A DNA stretch of 64,000 bases from Chondrus crispus (taxonomy: Eukaryota; Rhodophyta; Florideophyceae; Gigartinales; Gigartinaceae): positions 1 through 64,000 of the forward strand of contig NW_005179089.1 in assembly GCF_000350225.1 (NCBI RefSeq), given 5' to 3'. A program made the position numbers and the translations under genes. Each line of letters opens with the position of its first letter. Within the stretch, counting starts at the first letter, position 1. Positions 49,594 through 61,837 of the stretch are shown piece by piece. Under the pieces are notes generated by a model that ran no database searches, was not told where the DNA came from, and saw only the letters and a program-made list of their open reading frames with translations.

Positions 49594-52500
49594 GTGGATG
49601 CTGTGCTCGGAGAACGATTCGTGAAGGAGGCTAACATTGTCCTTGACAATGTGCTGGAAGATATAAGTGGTCGTGATAAGTCACCAACGGGTTCTACGCT
49701 GTTGACTCCTTTAGCCTGCATGCAGACGTTTATAACAGACTGCTTGCCAGAAAAACTTGTCGCCTATGCAAACAGAGTTTTGAGGCACCGTGAAAGAGAT
49801 GGCACTACCATGTCTGAGCTACGCGGCATTGTTGTACTACATGCCCTCTGTGCCATGTAGAATTAATCTTCCACGACGGTTTGCGATCCTTCAGAACACG
49901 GCAGCTTTCTACAAATGGGAATATCATCGGAGGGCTAACATGAAGTTTGGTCCGCGCTAAGTGGCTCAAAAGATATACGAGCTGTTCATGACTACTCTTC
50001 TACAGGTTGGTGCAGAAGCGCCAACCGGGCAATATCTATGATCACAGCTGTGGAGTCAGAAGAGGAGTCAATTATCCGAGAGTTGCCATACGTCCCGAGT
50101 GCCACTGTGCTATCTCTAGATGATGACCACCTAAGAATGGCATCACGGGCTGTTTTGAACCTGACTTACCTACAACAGCACAACAACCCCAAAAAGGGTC
50201 TTGGTCCTGTTGGCAACGCATTGTGCTCTGCTCTTAATCCGTTTTTTATGGCTGTCCATTTCACAAGACGCGTGGAAAAATTGCGTCATACTTGGGAGCG
50301 TCTAGCTCAGCTGATCCAGGGAGCTTCCACAAATGGCGCTCTATTGCCTATGCCCGAGGCAATATTCGTCGCAGATAGGGGATACAACTCCAAAGACACC
50401 ATTCAGTTTGTAGGGGGTACACTGGGAGCTAGTCTTATTGGCACTCATAAGAGGGACTTGTGGTATCCCTATGTTTTGGGGATGGACCAAAAACTGCGCG
50501 ACACAGAGGTGTTTTGGTTTCAGATAAAGGATGTCGGGTAGTTTACAACGCTCGACTACGACCGAGTGCAGCAAATAACTACAGAGTTCGGCTAGCAGAG
50601 GCCTGCTTATATAGGGAGAGGTGCTTAGGAATAATTGCCGTGCTTATACACAACAATTCTTCCCTGTTCCCGTCTCTGTGCTTTACGGTCGTACTGAAGG
50701 AAGCCTTCCGCACAGAGCGGTCAATGAGAGATCTAGAGCAGGCCGCGGTTGTGTTCGACGCGTTTTCAGAAAGGAATGGCGGTGGGGGCGGGCGCTCATG
50801 GCTCTGAAATGATGGGGAAAAATATGTGGACCAGGTACTACATCGGGTTCGCCCCTTAACCTATCTACAGTCCGAGGATCCTGTCTGGTTCTTGTTGAGA
50901 ACTTTCAGATTCACTTCAAGAACAGGACATGAATTTCTATCCGCGATTGCCCGGGACTATGAAGGAAGACTGCGTGGTATGTCGGGGCATTTGTGCGCGG
51001 AAAATGTAGAAGCCCCGGTAGCATTTCACTGCCAAATAACGTCACTGAGGTAGAGCGTTGTATTTCTGAAAGATGGGATACCATTATTAGTGTGATTGGA
51101 ATGCGGAAGCAGACAATGGAGCGACATTCTAACAAACACGTTGTGGCTGGACAGCTTCGGGGCTACTCCCAAACCAGGATAAATTCGTTCACAAAAAACG
51201 AGCTTCAAGAAGTGTTGGGAGCATTCGGTCGCCGTTTTGAAATGAGAGTTTCGAAATCCCAACTTGTGGCAGCCGTACTTCAACTGAAGCAGGACATCAT
51301 TGATGAGACCGTCAGCTTGGAGGAAATTGAGGAAGGCGTGCAGTCTGAGGAGAACCTACTGTCAGAGGCAAAAGCAGCTGTTCAAAATAGTTTACTGCAA
51401 GCTTTCATTTTGGCTTGGGTTATGAAACCATTGGTTCCAACAATGGGTATGAGAGAAGGCTCAAGAAACGAAGTTGAGGTTATCAAAGCTTTGCCAGCTT
51501 TCTTTAAAAACCAGAAAGGGGTGTTTGTCAAGGCTACGCGTTTTTCCGGTTATTCATTCCAGAGCGATATTGGATTGAGTATTCGACATATCCGCAGTAC
51601 AGGATTTCTCGAAAGCACCAGCTGCAAGCTGCTAGCAGACAGTCCGGATGGCATTGCAGCTGCCGTAAATGGGGATACTGTGGTAGAAGTTTTTGCTGTG
51701 AAGATAAAGACAGTGACCGCTCCACGCACAGTACAAGCCGCAACGAGGAAGAAAGAACAGTATGGAACGTACATCGTGCTCTCCGATGTTGGTGTGGACC
51801 GCCAAAGCACGGAGCTGTTCCGCATTCTAGTCCCAACGACGCCCTATCGTGCCCAAGCTCTGCACCATGCAGCTGCACTCTCAATTAATTCGGTAATGTT
51901 TGTTGTTCCAACCGGAGGGTCTATGACAGAAGGAAGGGTAATTTATTCATGTATGGCTCGATTTCCTGAGATTATACGCCATCAGTATATATATCTTCTT
52001 GACTGTGTGAGGCACACAGCATTCGGATGGATTGGAGGGGAGCCTATGTACATACCTACGGAGTATGATGACATGCTTCGACAGTCCTATGCTTCAGATA
52101 TACATAGCTTCATGTCATAGTACAGTCTCAGTGGCGCTTTAAGAGCTTGCGTCGAGGAGAGAGGCTCTCCTTTGCCACCGTCAAGGATGATTAGACTGAC
52201 TCCTGCGGTATACGTAGTATCCCGTTACATGAAGACGTTGGCCAGGTGCGACATAAGTGAGAGTCCTGTTGTATCAATTATTGCCATGGTTCTATCAATG
52301 CTAACCAGCAACGCAGCAGCGAGTTACCGCCTCTACTGCACCCGTCAGTCCAATGTCCTCCCTTCCGTAGATCACTACCGCACCTCTACCAAAAAGGGGC
52401 ATCACTCTTTAAGACACAATATTTCTCAGTGTGAGACGTTTGGGAGATTTATACGAACACTAGCTCGAGAGTGTAGAGATCAGGCTGACGCTGAAACAAA

Positions 52501-52627
52501 AGGTTTACATAATGGTGTTCAGAGCGGTGAAGAAATCATTTCTCCAATATTCTCTCGTAATGCAGCAGAGAAGTATAATGTAGGTCTTCATAAGGCCCGC
52601 AGGCTTAACAGAAACCTACGGCACTAA
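49594..52627 (+). pseudogene. Decayed DDE transposase with YqaJ-like nuclease region
   Basis: A broken long gene. Frame piece 50038-50541 contains EAIFVADRGYNSKDTI and LIGTHKRD, a transposase second-Asp motif. The piece near 50860-50960 reads EDPVWFLLRTFRFTSRTGHEF. Piece 50993-52120 (375 codons) ends in a region with ADSPDGIAAAV...VVEVFAVKIKT, resembling the catalytic strand of YqaJ/PDDEXK exonucleases. Piece 52172-52627 has a helical C-terminal segment. Stops at 49858 and 50539 and frame changes near 50600 and 51000 show decay. The superfamily is not identified; IS4EU/ISL2EU-type elements pair a transposase with YqaJ, which is one possibility. No terminal repeats were found. Confidence 0.5.
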
Positions 52628-52651
52628 CGAGTTACATCAAGGGCTACATAC

Positions 52652-53011
52652 TGTTATTGAGTTTATGCTGATTCTCTCGCAAGGACTCTATCAAAAATAA
52701 GCAAGGCGTTTTATAGTCCCTACAGAGGGGTTAAGTTGATTTGATTATTTTCTATGTCTTTGTCTGGTCACATCTTGATAGGCAATATCCTTAGTGAGGT
52801 GATAATTAGTGTTGTTCATGACGGTTACGCATCTTTCGTAAGGTTTCTACTGTGAAGACGTTGCGCAGGGGCACACGTAAGACTGTGGGACTTGGAGCAA
52901 AACATTGAGAGGATAGAATGGCTACAAAAGGGAAGTTGCTTTTTTGGACTTTGTAAAATAAAAGAGAGCAACTCACTCAAACTCCATTGCAAAAGCAACC
53001 AAATATATACA
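52652..53011 (+). repeat. 5' LTR, about 360 bp
   Basis: Shares GTTATGCTGATTCTCTCGC... with 57250-57606, moderately diverged. The end is set by the adjacent primer site. Confidence 0.8.
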
Positions 53012-53015
53012 GGTT

Positions 53016-53890
53016 TTGGGACCCAGATATCGCTATCAATTTGTTTATGCTTTACGTCTGAGAGATGGAGGACCCGAAACGTATTACAAATTCTTCGGTC
53101 GTGCAGGCGAGGATCTCCAGCTCTGGTCTGCGAGAACTGGAGCAGCATTGGAGTCGAAAGAAGTTCTGAACGTGGTGCTTACAGACGTGATCGGAACAGG
53201 TGATGTTGAGCTGAATGAGGGGCAAAAGCAGGCCGTTGCAAAGGCCAGGGCCATCATTATTCAAGGTCTCGGAGACAAACCTTTGCGTCTGTGTCTGAGT
53301 GAGAAAGGGAAGCCGCACAAGATTTGGGAGAGACTACGAGACCGCGACGCTGTTTCAAATATTTCAACACGTGTACAGCTACAGACAAGGCTTTCCAGAT
53401 TCGTGTACGACGGGCAAGTCATGTTCAACTATGTAGATGACTTCGAGGAAGTATTCAACCGCCTGAAGGCTATGGGAAGTAGTGTTTCGGAAGAGTTCCA
53501 AGTTGCAATGTTACTTGCATCGTTTGGAGACAAGAGTACATCTCTCTATGGACAGGTGGTTGCTTCACTTCCGATGACGGAAAGTGAACCCACGTGGGAA
53601 AGTGTTACGGCTCATCTGCTACAAGAATTTGAGGAGGAGAATTGAGCGTTGCAGCGTAAAGCCGGACGCCGTCAGTAGAAGCATATAGCCCTAGCTGTCA
53701 TACAGTTCAATCGCCTAGGGTGGCGTAGCAAGTCTGGCCCCGTTAAGGAGACACGCAGATGCTACGTTTGCAATGAAGTCGGCCACCTAGATCGCGAGCA
53801 TAAGAAGACCTGTTTCAACAAAATGATCAAGGATGGCTCAGGAGAATATAGCCCGGATGAATCTGCCAACACGGCGCAGATGCTGATGGC
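53016..53890 (+). pseudogene. Copia gag with zinc knuckle, broken
   Basis: The frame starts at a TTG located exactly where the related elements have their primer-site ATG. UBN2-type Gag (ARAIIIQGLGDKP, WERLRDRDAVS, FNYVDDFEEVFNRL), in-frame TGA at 53643 and TAG shortly after. A knuckle-like CYVCNEVGHLDREHKKTC follows with an enlarged last spacing (C-x2-C-x4-H-x8-C). Confidence 0.8.
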
Positions 53891-56800
53891 AGTCGGTAAT
53901 CCCGATTGAGAATCGAAGATACTCCTGGATTCAGATGCGAGCGACCACATGGTGGGCCATGCACATGGTGGGCCATGCGGATTGGCTCCATGGTGCGGTT
54001 TCGCTTAAACCACAACCAATTAGCCTTAGTAATGGTAAAACAGCTCATGCGACGAAACAAGGGCAGCTCGTTTGATGTCAAAGATTAGCACCCTTGCAAA
54101 TGAGTACTTTCGAGAATTCATGTTGCACGAGGTACTATACGTTCCGGGGATGGCATCCAACCTGCCTTCATGCGGAGAGTTGTGCCTGGATCGTTATGCA
54201 GGTCACTATACAAGTAGCACTTGCAACGCGATACAATCCGGAACTGTCATGCTCGAAGGCTTACTTGAGAATAGAGTATATCTGCTTCGTGTTGAGGTCA
54301 TCACGGCACATCAAGGAGACATGGATATGGACTCCGACCCCGACGGAGACCATGTTAAAACCGTTAATTGCTGTAACACGCCAGTATCATCTACTGAGCA
54401 GGGCAACAGCGCTGAGGGCAAGCAAAAGTCTAGCAATGCTTCTGATGTAAGTTTAGAGCACTTAATCGCGAATGAAAAACTCTGGCATGCACGCATGGGA
54501 CATGGCGATGTAAAACATATCCGAGAGCTGGTGCGAGAAGACGCTGTTTATGGCATAGATCGCCGATCAGCTAAGCCGCAGATTGATATCTGCTCCGGGT
54601 GCGTGAAGGGGAAGCAGTATAGACTCTCGATGAACGTCCGACAATTTCGTGCCCAGGCCATCAGAGCAGTGATTCACTCGGATGTATGCGGACCCATGTC
54701 CGTTAAGTCAATTGGGGGCTCGTAATACTTCGTAACTATTATAGACGAGTTCTCAGGATACATCAAAGTAGTTCCATTTGCGAAGAAGAGCCTCGTTTGC
54801 CAAGAATTCATGTCTTTTCGTCCTTGGTTCGAAAGGAAATTTCAATGTGTGACCAAGAAGCTTTACAGCGACAATGGAGGCGAGTACGAAGCTTTGCAAG
54901 GCTACCTTCGAGAAAAACCTATAGAGTGGAGTACCTCCGCGCCCTATGCGCCTCAGCAGAATGGAATATCCGAACGGGCGAACAGGACCATCGTGGAGAG
55001 TGCAAGGTTAATGTTGGGACACGCAGGATAGCCGCGTCGCTTTTGGGCGGAGGCAGTCGTTCATGCCACTGATATAAGGAACAAATTACTTTCCCCGGGA
55101 TCGGACACCAAGACCTCGTACGAATTGTTTCATAGCTTCAAACCTCGCGTCGATCGCTTGAGAGTGTTCGGTTGCCTCGCTTGGGCATATGTTCGGAGGG
55201 AGAAGCGCCAAAAAGTGGACAGCAAAAGCGAAGAAGGAATTTTCCTGCGGTGCCTTGATCGCAATAGGTACAAGGTTTGGATAAACAGCCAACAACAGTC
55301 TGTCATAGTGAGGCATGTTCATTTCGATGAGACAAAATTCCCGGCTCGGTCATGGTCAGATGATGATCATTGTGAATAGCTTTCTCCTCCAAGTCCTACA
55401 CAACAGAACCCTCCCTTGCAGCACGTCTCCTGCAGTGCGCCAGAATATATCCAAGTTGAGCGTGAGCGAGTCCCTGATCGTCCGTCACAGGTGCTAGACT
55501 TGGAGATTTTGACACATTATCCGCAGAGTCCAGTCGCGGGAGACCCAACGTTGGATGGAGTGGGGACGGAAGATGCACTTGATGGTCATGTCGGTACAGG
55601 AAGAGATCCGGGCGCGTTGCCACTACCCAACACCAAGTACCCTGCCCGAAACAGATCACAGACGCAGTTTTACAATCCCGGTTCATCAAATTTAGCTATT
55701 GGAGCAGACCCTTTCAGTGTTGAGGAAGCCCTCCCTTCACCGGATTATGCACAATGGCAAGCTGCCATCGACGATGAGTTAAATTTACTTCAAAAGCACA
55801 AGACTTGGAAGAAAATGCGCTTGCGGGAGGGTATCAAGCCACTGCGAACGCGATTTGTGTTGACGAGGAAGTTTGGGCAGGATGGTAAAGTCGTCAAGTA
55901 TACTTCCAGACTCGTTGTGAAGGGTACTTGCAAGGGATTGTTAAGAACATATACGCCCCAGTCGTTGACTTCACGACTGTGCGGGTTTTCCTAGCAATTG
56001 CGGTTCAGAGGGGGTATTTTGTTCATCAGATGGATGTGGCCACAGCGTTCTTACACGGTGAGATGGATAAAGAGCTGTATATTCGGCCCCCAAGGGTTTC
56101 AGGCTGTGTCAAAATGGAGAGGTTTTACTGCTGCAGAAAGGACTTTATGGGTTGAAACAAGCGCCCAAACTTTGGCATGACAAGTGCCGACGAGTAATGC
56201 ATCAAATAGGATTCACATCAATTCGCTGTGATGAGTGTGTATACCGTCGAAGAATGGTATGGCTTCTACTGTATGTGGATGACATAATCATCATTGGACA
56301 AGAGCTCTTCGATGTCGAAGACGTTAAGACAGAGCTAGCCAGGCATTTGGAGGTCAAGGACATGGGAGCGCTTCGTCTCTTTTTAGGAGTGGCGTTCAAG
56401 CGGGATGATTTCGGGGCATCTCTGTCACAGCTTCATTACATACTGCAGTTGCTGGAACGGTTTGGAATGCAAGAATGCAAAGCCGTAAGCACACCCAGGA
56501 TTTGCGGATCGAATGGTACGGAAGGCGATGATGCGTTTCCCCAGCGTGAGTTTCAAGAGATGATTGGTGCACTGCTTTTTCTCAGCACCAGGACATGCCC
56601 CGACATTGCTGCGGCTGTTGGTATTCTCTCTAGACACTGCGCATCACCCAGAACGGGTCACATGGTTTAGCTCAAGAGCATCTTGCGCTACTTGAAGGGA
56701 ACAAAGGACTTCGCACTTCAATTAAGTCCTACTCCGGGTGGTTTCGTTGCCTTCTCCGATGCCGATTGGGCTGGAGATCTAGGGGATCGAAAATCTACAA

Positions 56801-57164
56801 CGGGGGTGGTGTTGAAGATCGGAGACACTACAGTGTACTGGAGGACAAAAAACAGAAGTCCGTTGCCCTTTGAAGCACGGAAGCCAAATTTATTGCCCTG
56901 AGTGAGGCCTCGAAGGTGTTTGTTTGGGTGCAAGAGCTGTTGGAAAAGTTGGATGAGGGAACGAATCTTCCCATAACCGTTTGGGAAGACAACCAAGGTG
57001 CTGTGTCCTGGATCAATTCTGGGATTAGAGGTGCAAAGCATGTGGCTGTGCGTTTCAACTTCGTGAAGGGCCTTGTGGAGAATGGTGCTCTGTGTAAAGT
57101 ACCGCTCAACGGACGAAATGTTGGCAGATATATTCACAAAACCCTTGTTACGTCTCAAGGTTGA
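53891..57164 (+). pseudogene. Copia pol, broken
   Basis: Protease motif reads LLDSDASDHM, Gly of D-S-G replaced by Asp, followed by a 16 bp tandem duplication (53946-53977). Integrase: pre-integrase zinc motif (HARMGHG...CSGCVKGK), SDVCGPM, YSDNGGEY, QQNGISERANRT; stops at 54723, 55029 and 55377. RT: DVATAFLHGEM and YVDDIIII; RNase H: SDADWAGD, WEDNQGA. A frame change lies near 55970 and further stops near 56154, 56668 and 56899. Clearly inactive. Confidence 0.9.
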
Positions 57165-57249
57165 GAAACAAAGGGCCGGACTTGCAATCAAATCCGTACC
57201 GCAAAGCAAAACAGATTCTGGAAATGTCTTTGTTTCGATCAAGAGGGGG

Positions 57250-57606
57250 TGTTGAGGTTATGCTGATTCTCTCGCAAGGACTCTATCCAAAATACGTAAG
57301 GCGTTTTGTAGTCCCTACAGAGGGGTTAAGTTGATTTGATTATTTTCTATGTCTTTGTCTGGTCACATCTTGATAGGTAATATCCTTGGTAAGGTGATAA
57401 TGAGTGCTGTTTATGTTGGTTACGCATCTTTCGTAAGGTTTCTACTGTTCAGACGTTGCGCAGAGGCACACTTAAGACTGTGAGACTTGGAGCAAAACAT
57501 TGAGAGAATAGAATGGCTACAAAAGGGAAGTTGTTTTTCTGGACTTCGTAAAATAAAAGAGAGCAACTCACTCAAACTCCATCGCAAAAGCAACCAAATC
57601 TCTAAA
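57250..57606 (+). repeat. 3' LTR, about 357 bp
   Basis: Preceded by the purine tract CAAGAGGGGG. Diverged copy of 52652-53011. Confidence 0.82.
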
Positions 57607-58309
57607 ACTGTGTCCCCTGCAGCTGGGACTTGGGAGGAGTAAGGGACGGAAAATCAAAGGTGAAAAGGAAAGGTTCTCGCCAAGTGCAGTGGTGCAGAGT
57701 TTGTCTTCAAGCAATTTGCAGCGGCTGCTGGGACCAATGGCACAGAACAAGTCAGCTTAAACGAGCTCGCCCAAGTGCTGCGGAGAAGCGTGACTTCGAG
57801 TCAAGTCTTACAAACGTCCGACAACGTAACATTAGCAGGTAGAAACTCTACACAGTAAATAACATAACTTGAGTGATCTCACACATGATACATACTCTAC
57901 AAAACGCTACCCAAACAGTAGATGTCTCCTATTCTTGTAGACGGTGTTTGTGTATCCGTCTACAATTCTACCAAGCGTCTAAAAAATTATTACAGGTTAG
58001 TAGACGTATGAAAATTTGCATACCATCACATTACTCAATGAGACGGTGCAGGTATTTCTTGGTGAGTGCTCCAACACTTTTGGATGGTTTTCTGCCCCGT
58101 TCCCTCAGCGGTCCAAATTTCTTTTGCCTACTACGTGCCCGGCCATGTCTCTCTGATGAAGACAGACGAAACTTATATCTGTGTCGTCAGCACACTCCCA
58201 GCATTTGACTGAGACAGGCTTCGAACATTAAATCCGACGCACTGTCGAGCTATGCTAAAATGACCCATTTGGGGCATGTTAAAACCGTCTACAAATTTCA
58301 GCACAGGGG

Positions 58310-58465
58310 TAACGAAGAGTAGGCGGTGCCAGCACCCGGGCACCATGAAGCTTGGCACGAATGTATTGGTTGAAAAATACTGGAAATGCTTTTTCTTCCG
58401 TTCAACCAATCCATTCATGCCAAATATCCGGGTGCTCGGGTGCTGGCGCAGGCAACTCTTCGTTC
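58310..58465. repeat. Imperfect inverted repeat, 65 bp arms, 26 nt loop
   Basis: AACGAAGAGT...GCCAGCACCCG...TTGGTTGAA (58310-58374) pairs with 58401-58465 at roughly 80 per cent. Foldback element, MITE core or hairpin RNA source are all possible. Confidence 0.75.
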
Positions 58466-59199
58466 AGAACGGCCCTCAAGTGAGCAGACCGTATCTCGTC
58501 GGGCAAGGCTAATGGTGGTTGTAATAAGTTAGGCGCACTCTGGTGTGGCGGTATCGGAGTGGTAGCAGTCTGGATATTGTAGCATAAACACCCCCAGCGA
58601 GAGGGGTGTATGCACAGTTCGACCGAGACCCTGGAGGGGGGCGATAAGACGGAGTGAAGCGGGACACCAGCTAACGACACCGGGCAGCGGGCCAGGGTAG
58701 CGTGGTAGAGCGGGAACGGGGAGGACGCGGGCATGCGCGAGCGGTTCGACGCCTCGACGCCCCGGCGCGATACTGGGTAACGATGCAGTACCGACAGGCG
58801 GAGGCGGATCCGGCTCGTGGACGTGTCGCGCGCGTCCTCAACCCGCGCGCGGTGCCGCTCTAAGATAATTAGGGAACCTTACCTTAGTGTAGTGCAATGC
58901 GCCTGTCAGGCAGAGACCAAGGTCCGACGGTCCTACACAAACAACAACTGCCAACGGCACAGCGCTACGGAGTGCTCGAAGCTCCCTGTACTCTTTAAGC
59001 GGGTTTGCGGCCCGCAGTAGCTCGGATCCCTGATAGGGGGCAAAGAGAAGGGCCCAGCCCAAGATCAGTAAATGGTGGTAGAGTCTTGTAAAGGCAACTG
59101 CTCGACGAGTTCGGAGGGGTGTCTAGGTAAACCTGGTCCGATGGGTCGTAAATCCAATGCTCGTAGAGCGCCTTGTACACCTTATACCCTTGATAAGGT

Positions 59200-59500
59200 C
59201 TTCGATGGGGAGGTCGCAACGTAGCCCGTCGGGAAAGAAGAAAACGTAGCAGCGCTACACCGTCGTACTGCCCGATGGCAAAGTACCAATACCGGATCGG
59301 TCGCAACCATATTCCGATGGAACCAACGCTATCTTATATAGGAGATAAGATCTTCGTCGAAGGCGTCGTCGCAAGAGCCTCCGACGGAACGGACAACAAT
59401 AGCAGCTCTATACCTTCGTACTGCCCGATGGCAAGGTACGAACACTGGATCGGTCTCAACCGGATTCCGATGGAACCAACTCTGAGAAAAGCACCACTGG
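59200..59500. repeat. Tandem duplication, 153 bp period
   Basis: CGTACTGCCCGATGGCAA at 59264 and 59417 begin diverged copies that share GATTCCGATGGAACCAAC or a variant about 45 bp on. A weaker third copy may lie just upstream. Confidence 0.7.
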
Positions 59501-60229
59501 TGCACCAACACAGAAGCCCGATGGCTAATGACGTCACTTTGCGGACTGCAATCTTACAAGGTGGGACCAACTCAAGATTAAGGGATATTAGGATAGGGAA
59601 ATAAAGGAAAAAGGAAGGGGACCCCCGAGCGCTGAAGGATGCCGTAGGCTTAGGTAAAAGGGAGCGTCTTGGTAGAGACGGACTTCGACCAAGGCGACAT
59701 TCAACTCCGGCAACTCGGGTTACCTTTACTGACTCGTGAGTCAGAGGGCTAAGGTATATATCCCCCCTCCGGAGCCACCACAGTAGCTCTCGGCGCTAGA
59801 TCCTAAATCTAATATAATGTTAGATAATTAATTTGTAACTAAATTAAAATAATTAATTAAAATAATACTGTAAAATGAATCACACTTAAGTCCCCTAATC
59901 CAGACTACAGTACCCCCCCTGATATCCCTTTCCCATGCCGGGTATTGCACTACACTTAGAATAAGCGGGAAGTCGGACCTTGACGGTCGGTGGGTGACAA
60001 GTCCGTGCTTGTTCCCCTTCACCGCCGCCGGTCCGCCCCATATTTAATATACAACGTAGCTTATCATAACACCACAGTAGTGCAGGTCGATCCGCACTGT
60101 AATACTGCCAGCCATCGGGGCTGACAGTACACGTGTGTGTGCGCGCTTCCTTCACGCGCGGTACACGTGTGCACGTGTACAGGCGTGTGCCCTGTACCCT
60201 AGGGGTACACGTGGCCACGCGCGGTAGTA

Positions 60230-60252
60230 CTGTAGAGCGTCGGGCTCTACAG
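60230..60252. other. Hairpin CTGTAGAGC/GCTCTACAG
   Basis: Perfect 9 bp stem, 5 nt loop, at the end of a palindrome-rich block. Confidence 0.6.
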
Positions 60253-60729
60253 TATTGGATCCTGTTGTTGATCTAATCTACTAAAAAAGCCCCAAGGGGG
60301 GGTTATATTACAGATATCTTGTCTCGCTCAGGAACTGAAGAGCAGATATTAACGTTTATCCGTAATGACTACAGGTTGGATCCTGTAGCTCCTCTCTGTG
60401 TCTGTGTTTCGCCCTCCTCTGTCTACAATAGAATCTGCTTATGTAGACGCTACGGAAAGAAAGGGAAGTTGACTGGTACTCTGAGTTAGTACTATTTGAC
60501 AGTAATTGAAGAATGAGGACTCAGGTATATCTCTGTTCTTTGCTGAGGCGTCACGATAATGAGCCGCGAAATAATCAGTGATGAACAAAGAATTACACAT
60601 TCCACCCGTTTTGAAAGTAATCACCCAAATGGAGCAGATAAATCACGACATTCACATTTGTCAAAGTCAATAGGAAGTTCCCGACTGAACAGCATGAGTT
60701 TAAAGGGGTGCTTGAGAGCCGAATATTTC

Positions 60730-61142
60730 TTAATTAGCGGACCTGATGTATTGGTACACCCGGGAATCTAGATGATCTTTTTTAACATGTTGCTTCTCAG
60801 AGTTGTATCTCAAGAGTACGGTTTCTCCTGTAATAGGCTTTTCCTCAGGAACTCGGCTAGTTGACAGTGCATTGAAAAGATCGTTGGAACCCACAAAGAC
60901 ATGATGGTGAACTGTAACACCGAGTAGATTAGTATAGGAATCTGAAATGATCTTGCCCTCATCAATGTCGCATGCAGCTGCGAGGACCTCCGACGAAGCT
61001 TGGATTTTACAGAGGGATTGGACAAGTGTGAGATCCACGATATTGTGTGCACTGTGGATCCAGCCTTGAGATTTTCAATCAACAACCCACCAACAAAACC
61101 TGGTTTACCATGTCTTGAAGGTCTCCCCGCATCAGCAAACAC
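60730..61142 (-). pseudogene. RNase H fragment
   Basis: VFADAGRPSRHGKPGFVGG and TISWISH in one frame, then ASSEVLAAACDIDEGK in another, matching the DAS.../SW-SHKQ/AEILACAD pattern of the element at 41953. Confidence 0.65.
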
Positions 61143-61213
61143 AATAAAGAAGAGCTCATGTTGCCCTTTCGCAGAGGGGCCTTTTTAGGCCGATGTTTTA
61201 CCCATACGCGTTT

Positions 61214-61837
61214 TGTTGGATAACTCCTCTCTGCCATGGGTTGGGTGAGATGCGGAGGCTTTAGAGAAGGAGCACGCGACGCGGACGCGCGGCGCGAATA
61301 GATCGGATACGGGCGAGCTCGCGAAAAGGGAGGGGCTCACTGGCCGGTTACCTGCAGTTGCCCCGTGGTGGGTAAACGGGAGCGACTAGTAACGGGTTTG
61401 AAGCCAGCTCGCGGATAGAACTACCGAACGGTCGTATATGGGCGCGAAAGGGACGGGGGCGAGCTTCGCCTAGTTTACTGGTGAGGACGGGTGTCAGGTC
61501 TTAACCCCTCAGAAGGACGCCTCGGACACCTGTCCCAGTACAGTAGTACAGTACCTGCCGCCTAGTGCGTGCCGGGTACTGTACACAATTAAAAAGCTAG
61601 CACCATAATTAATACTACCGCTCGGACGCTGCTACTACACGTGTGCACTACTGTACACGCGTGATGCTTACAGACTACCGCACGGACGACACGTGTGTTA
61701 CTGTACACGTTCGCCACGCCACGACCGGTAGGTATACACGCGCGCTCCCTACATGTGGGAACACCCGCTTACGTGTGCTCCGTACACGGCCGCCCGGATA
61801 ATAACCTCCGCACGCGCGCGCCGGTCGTTATACTACA
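61214..61837 (-). repeat. Solo LTR of the 1-3610 element family, 624 bp
   Basis: Collinear with the LTR at 2991-3610 from TGTTGGATAACTCC to TACTACA. Flanks CGTTT (61209-61213) and CGTGT (61838-61842) look like a target duplication with one change. No internal sequence adjoins either end. Orientation follows the copy at 2991. Confidence 0.85.

Larger units (their letters stand above)
52652..57606 (+). mobile_element. Decayed Ty1/copia retrotransposon (third copia family)
   Basis: LTRs about 52652-53011 and 57250-57606 start TGTT and share most of their length, including AAAATAAAAGAGAGCAACTC. A GGTTTTGGGACCCAG primer site follows the first, and AAGAGGGGG precedes the second. Gag, integrase, RT and RNase H are all recognisable in copia order with many stops. 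Ends at the inner side are approximate, and no target duplication is evident. Confidence 0.88.
57607..60439. other. Spacer rich in hairpins and tandem repeats, no supportable gene
   Basis: Holds the inverted repeat 58310-58465, a tandem repeat at 59200-59500, an AT-rich patch (59800-59880), and a run of CACGTG-type palindromes and hairpins at 60120-60252 resembling the U3 of the LTR at 2991. No coding region with a recognisable domain. Confidence 0.5.
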
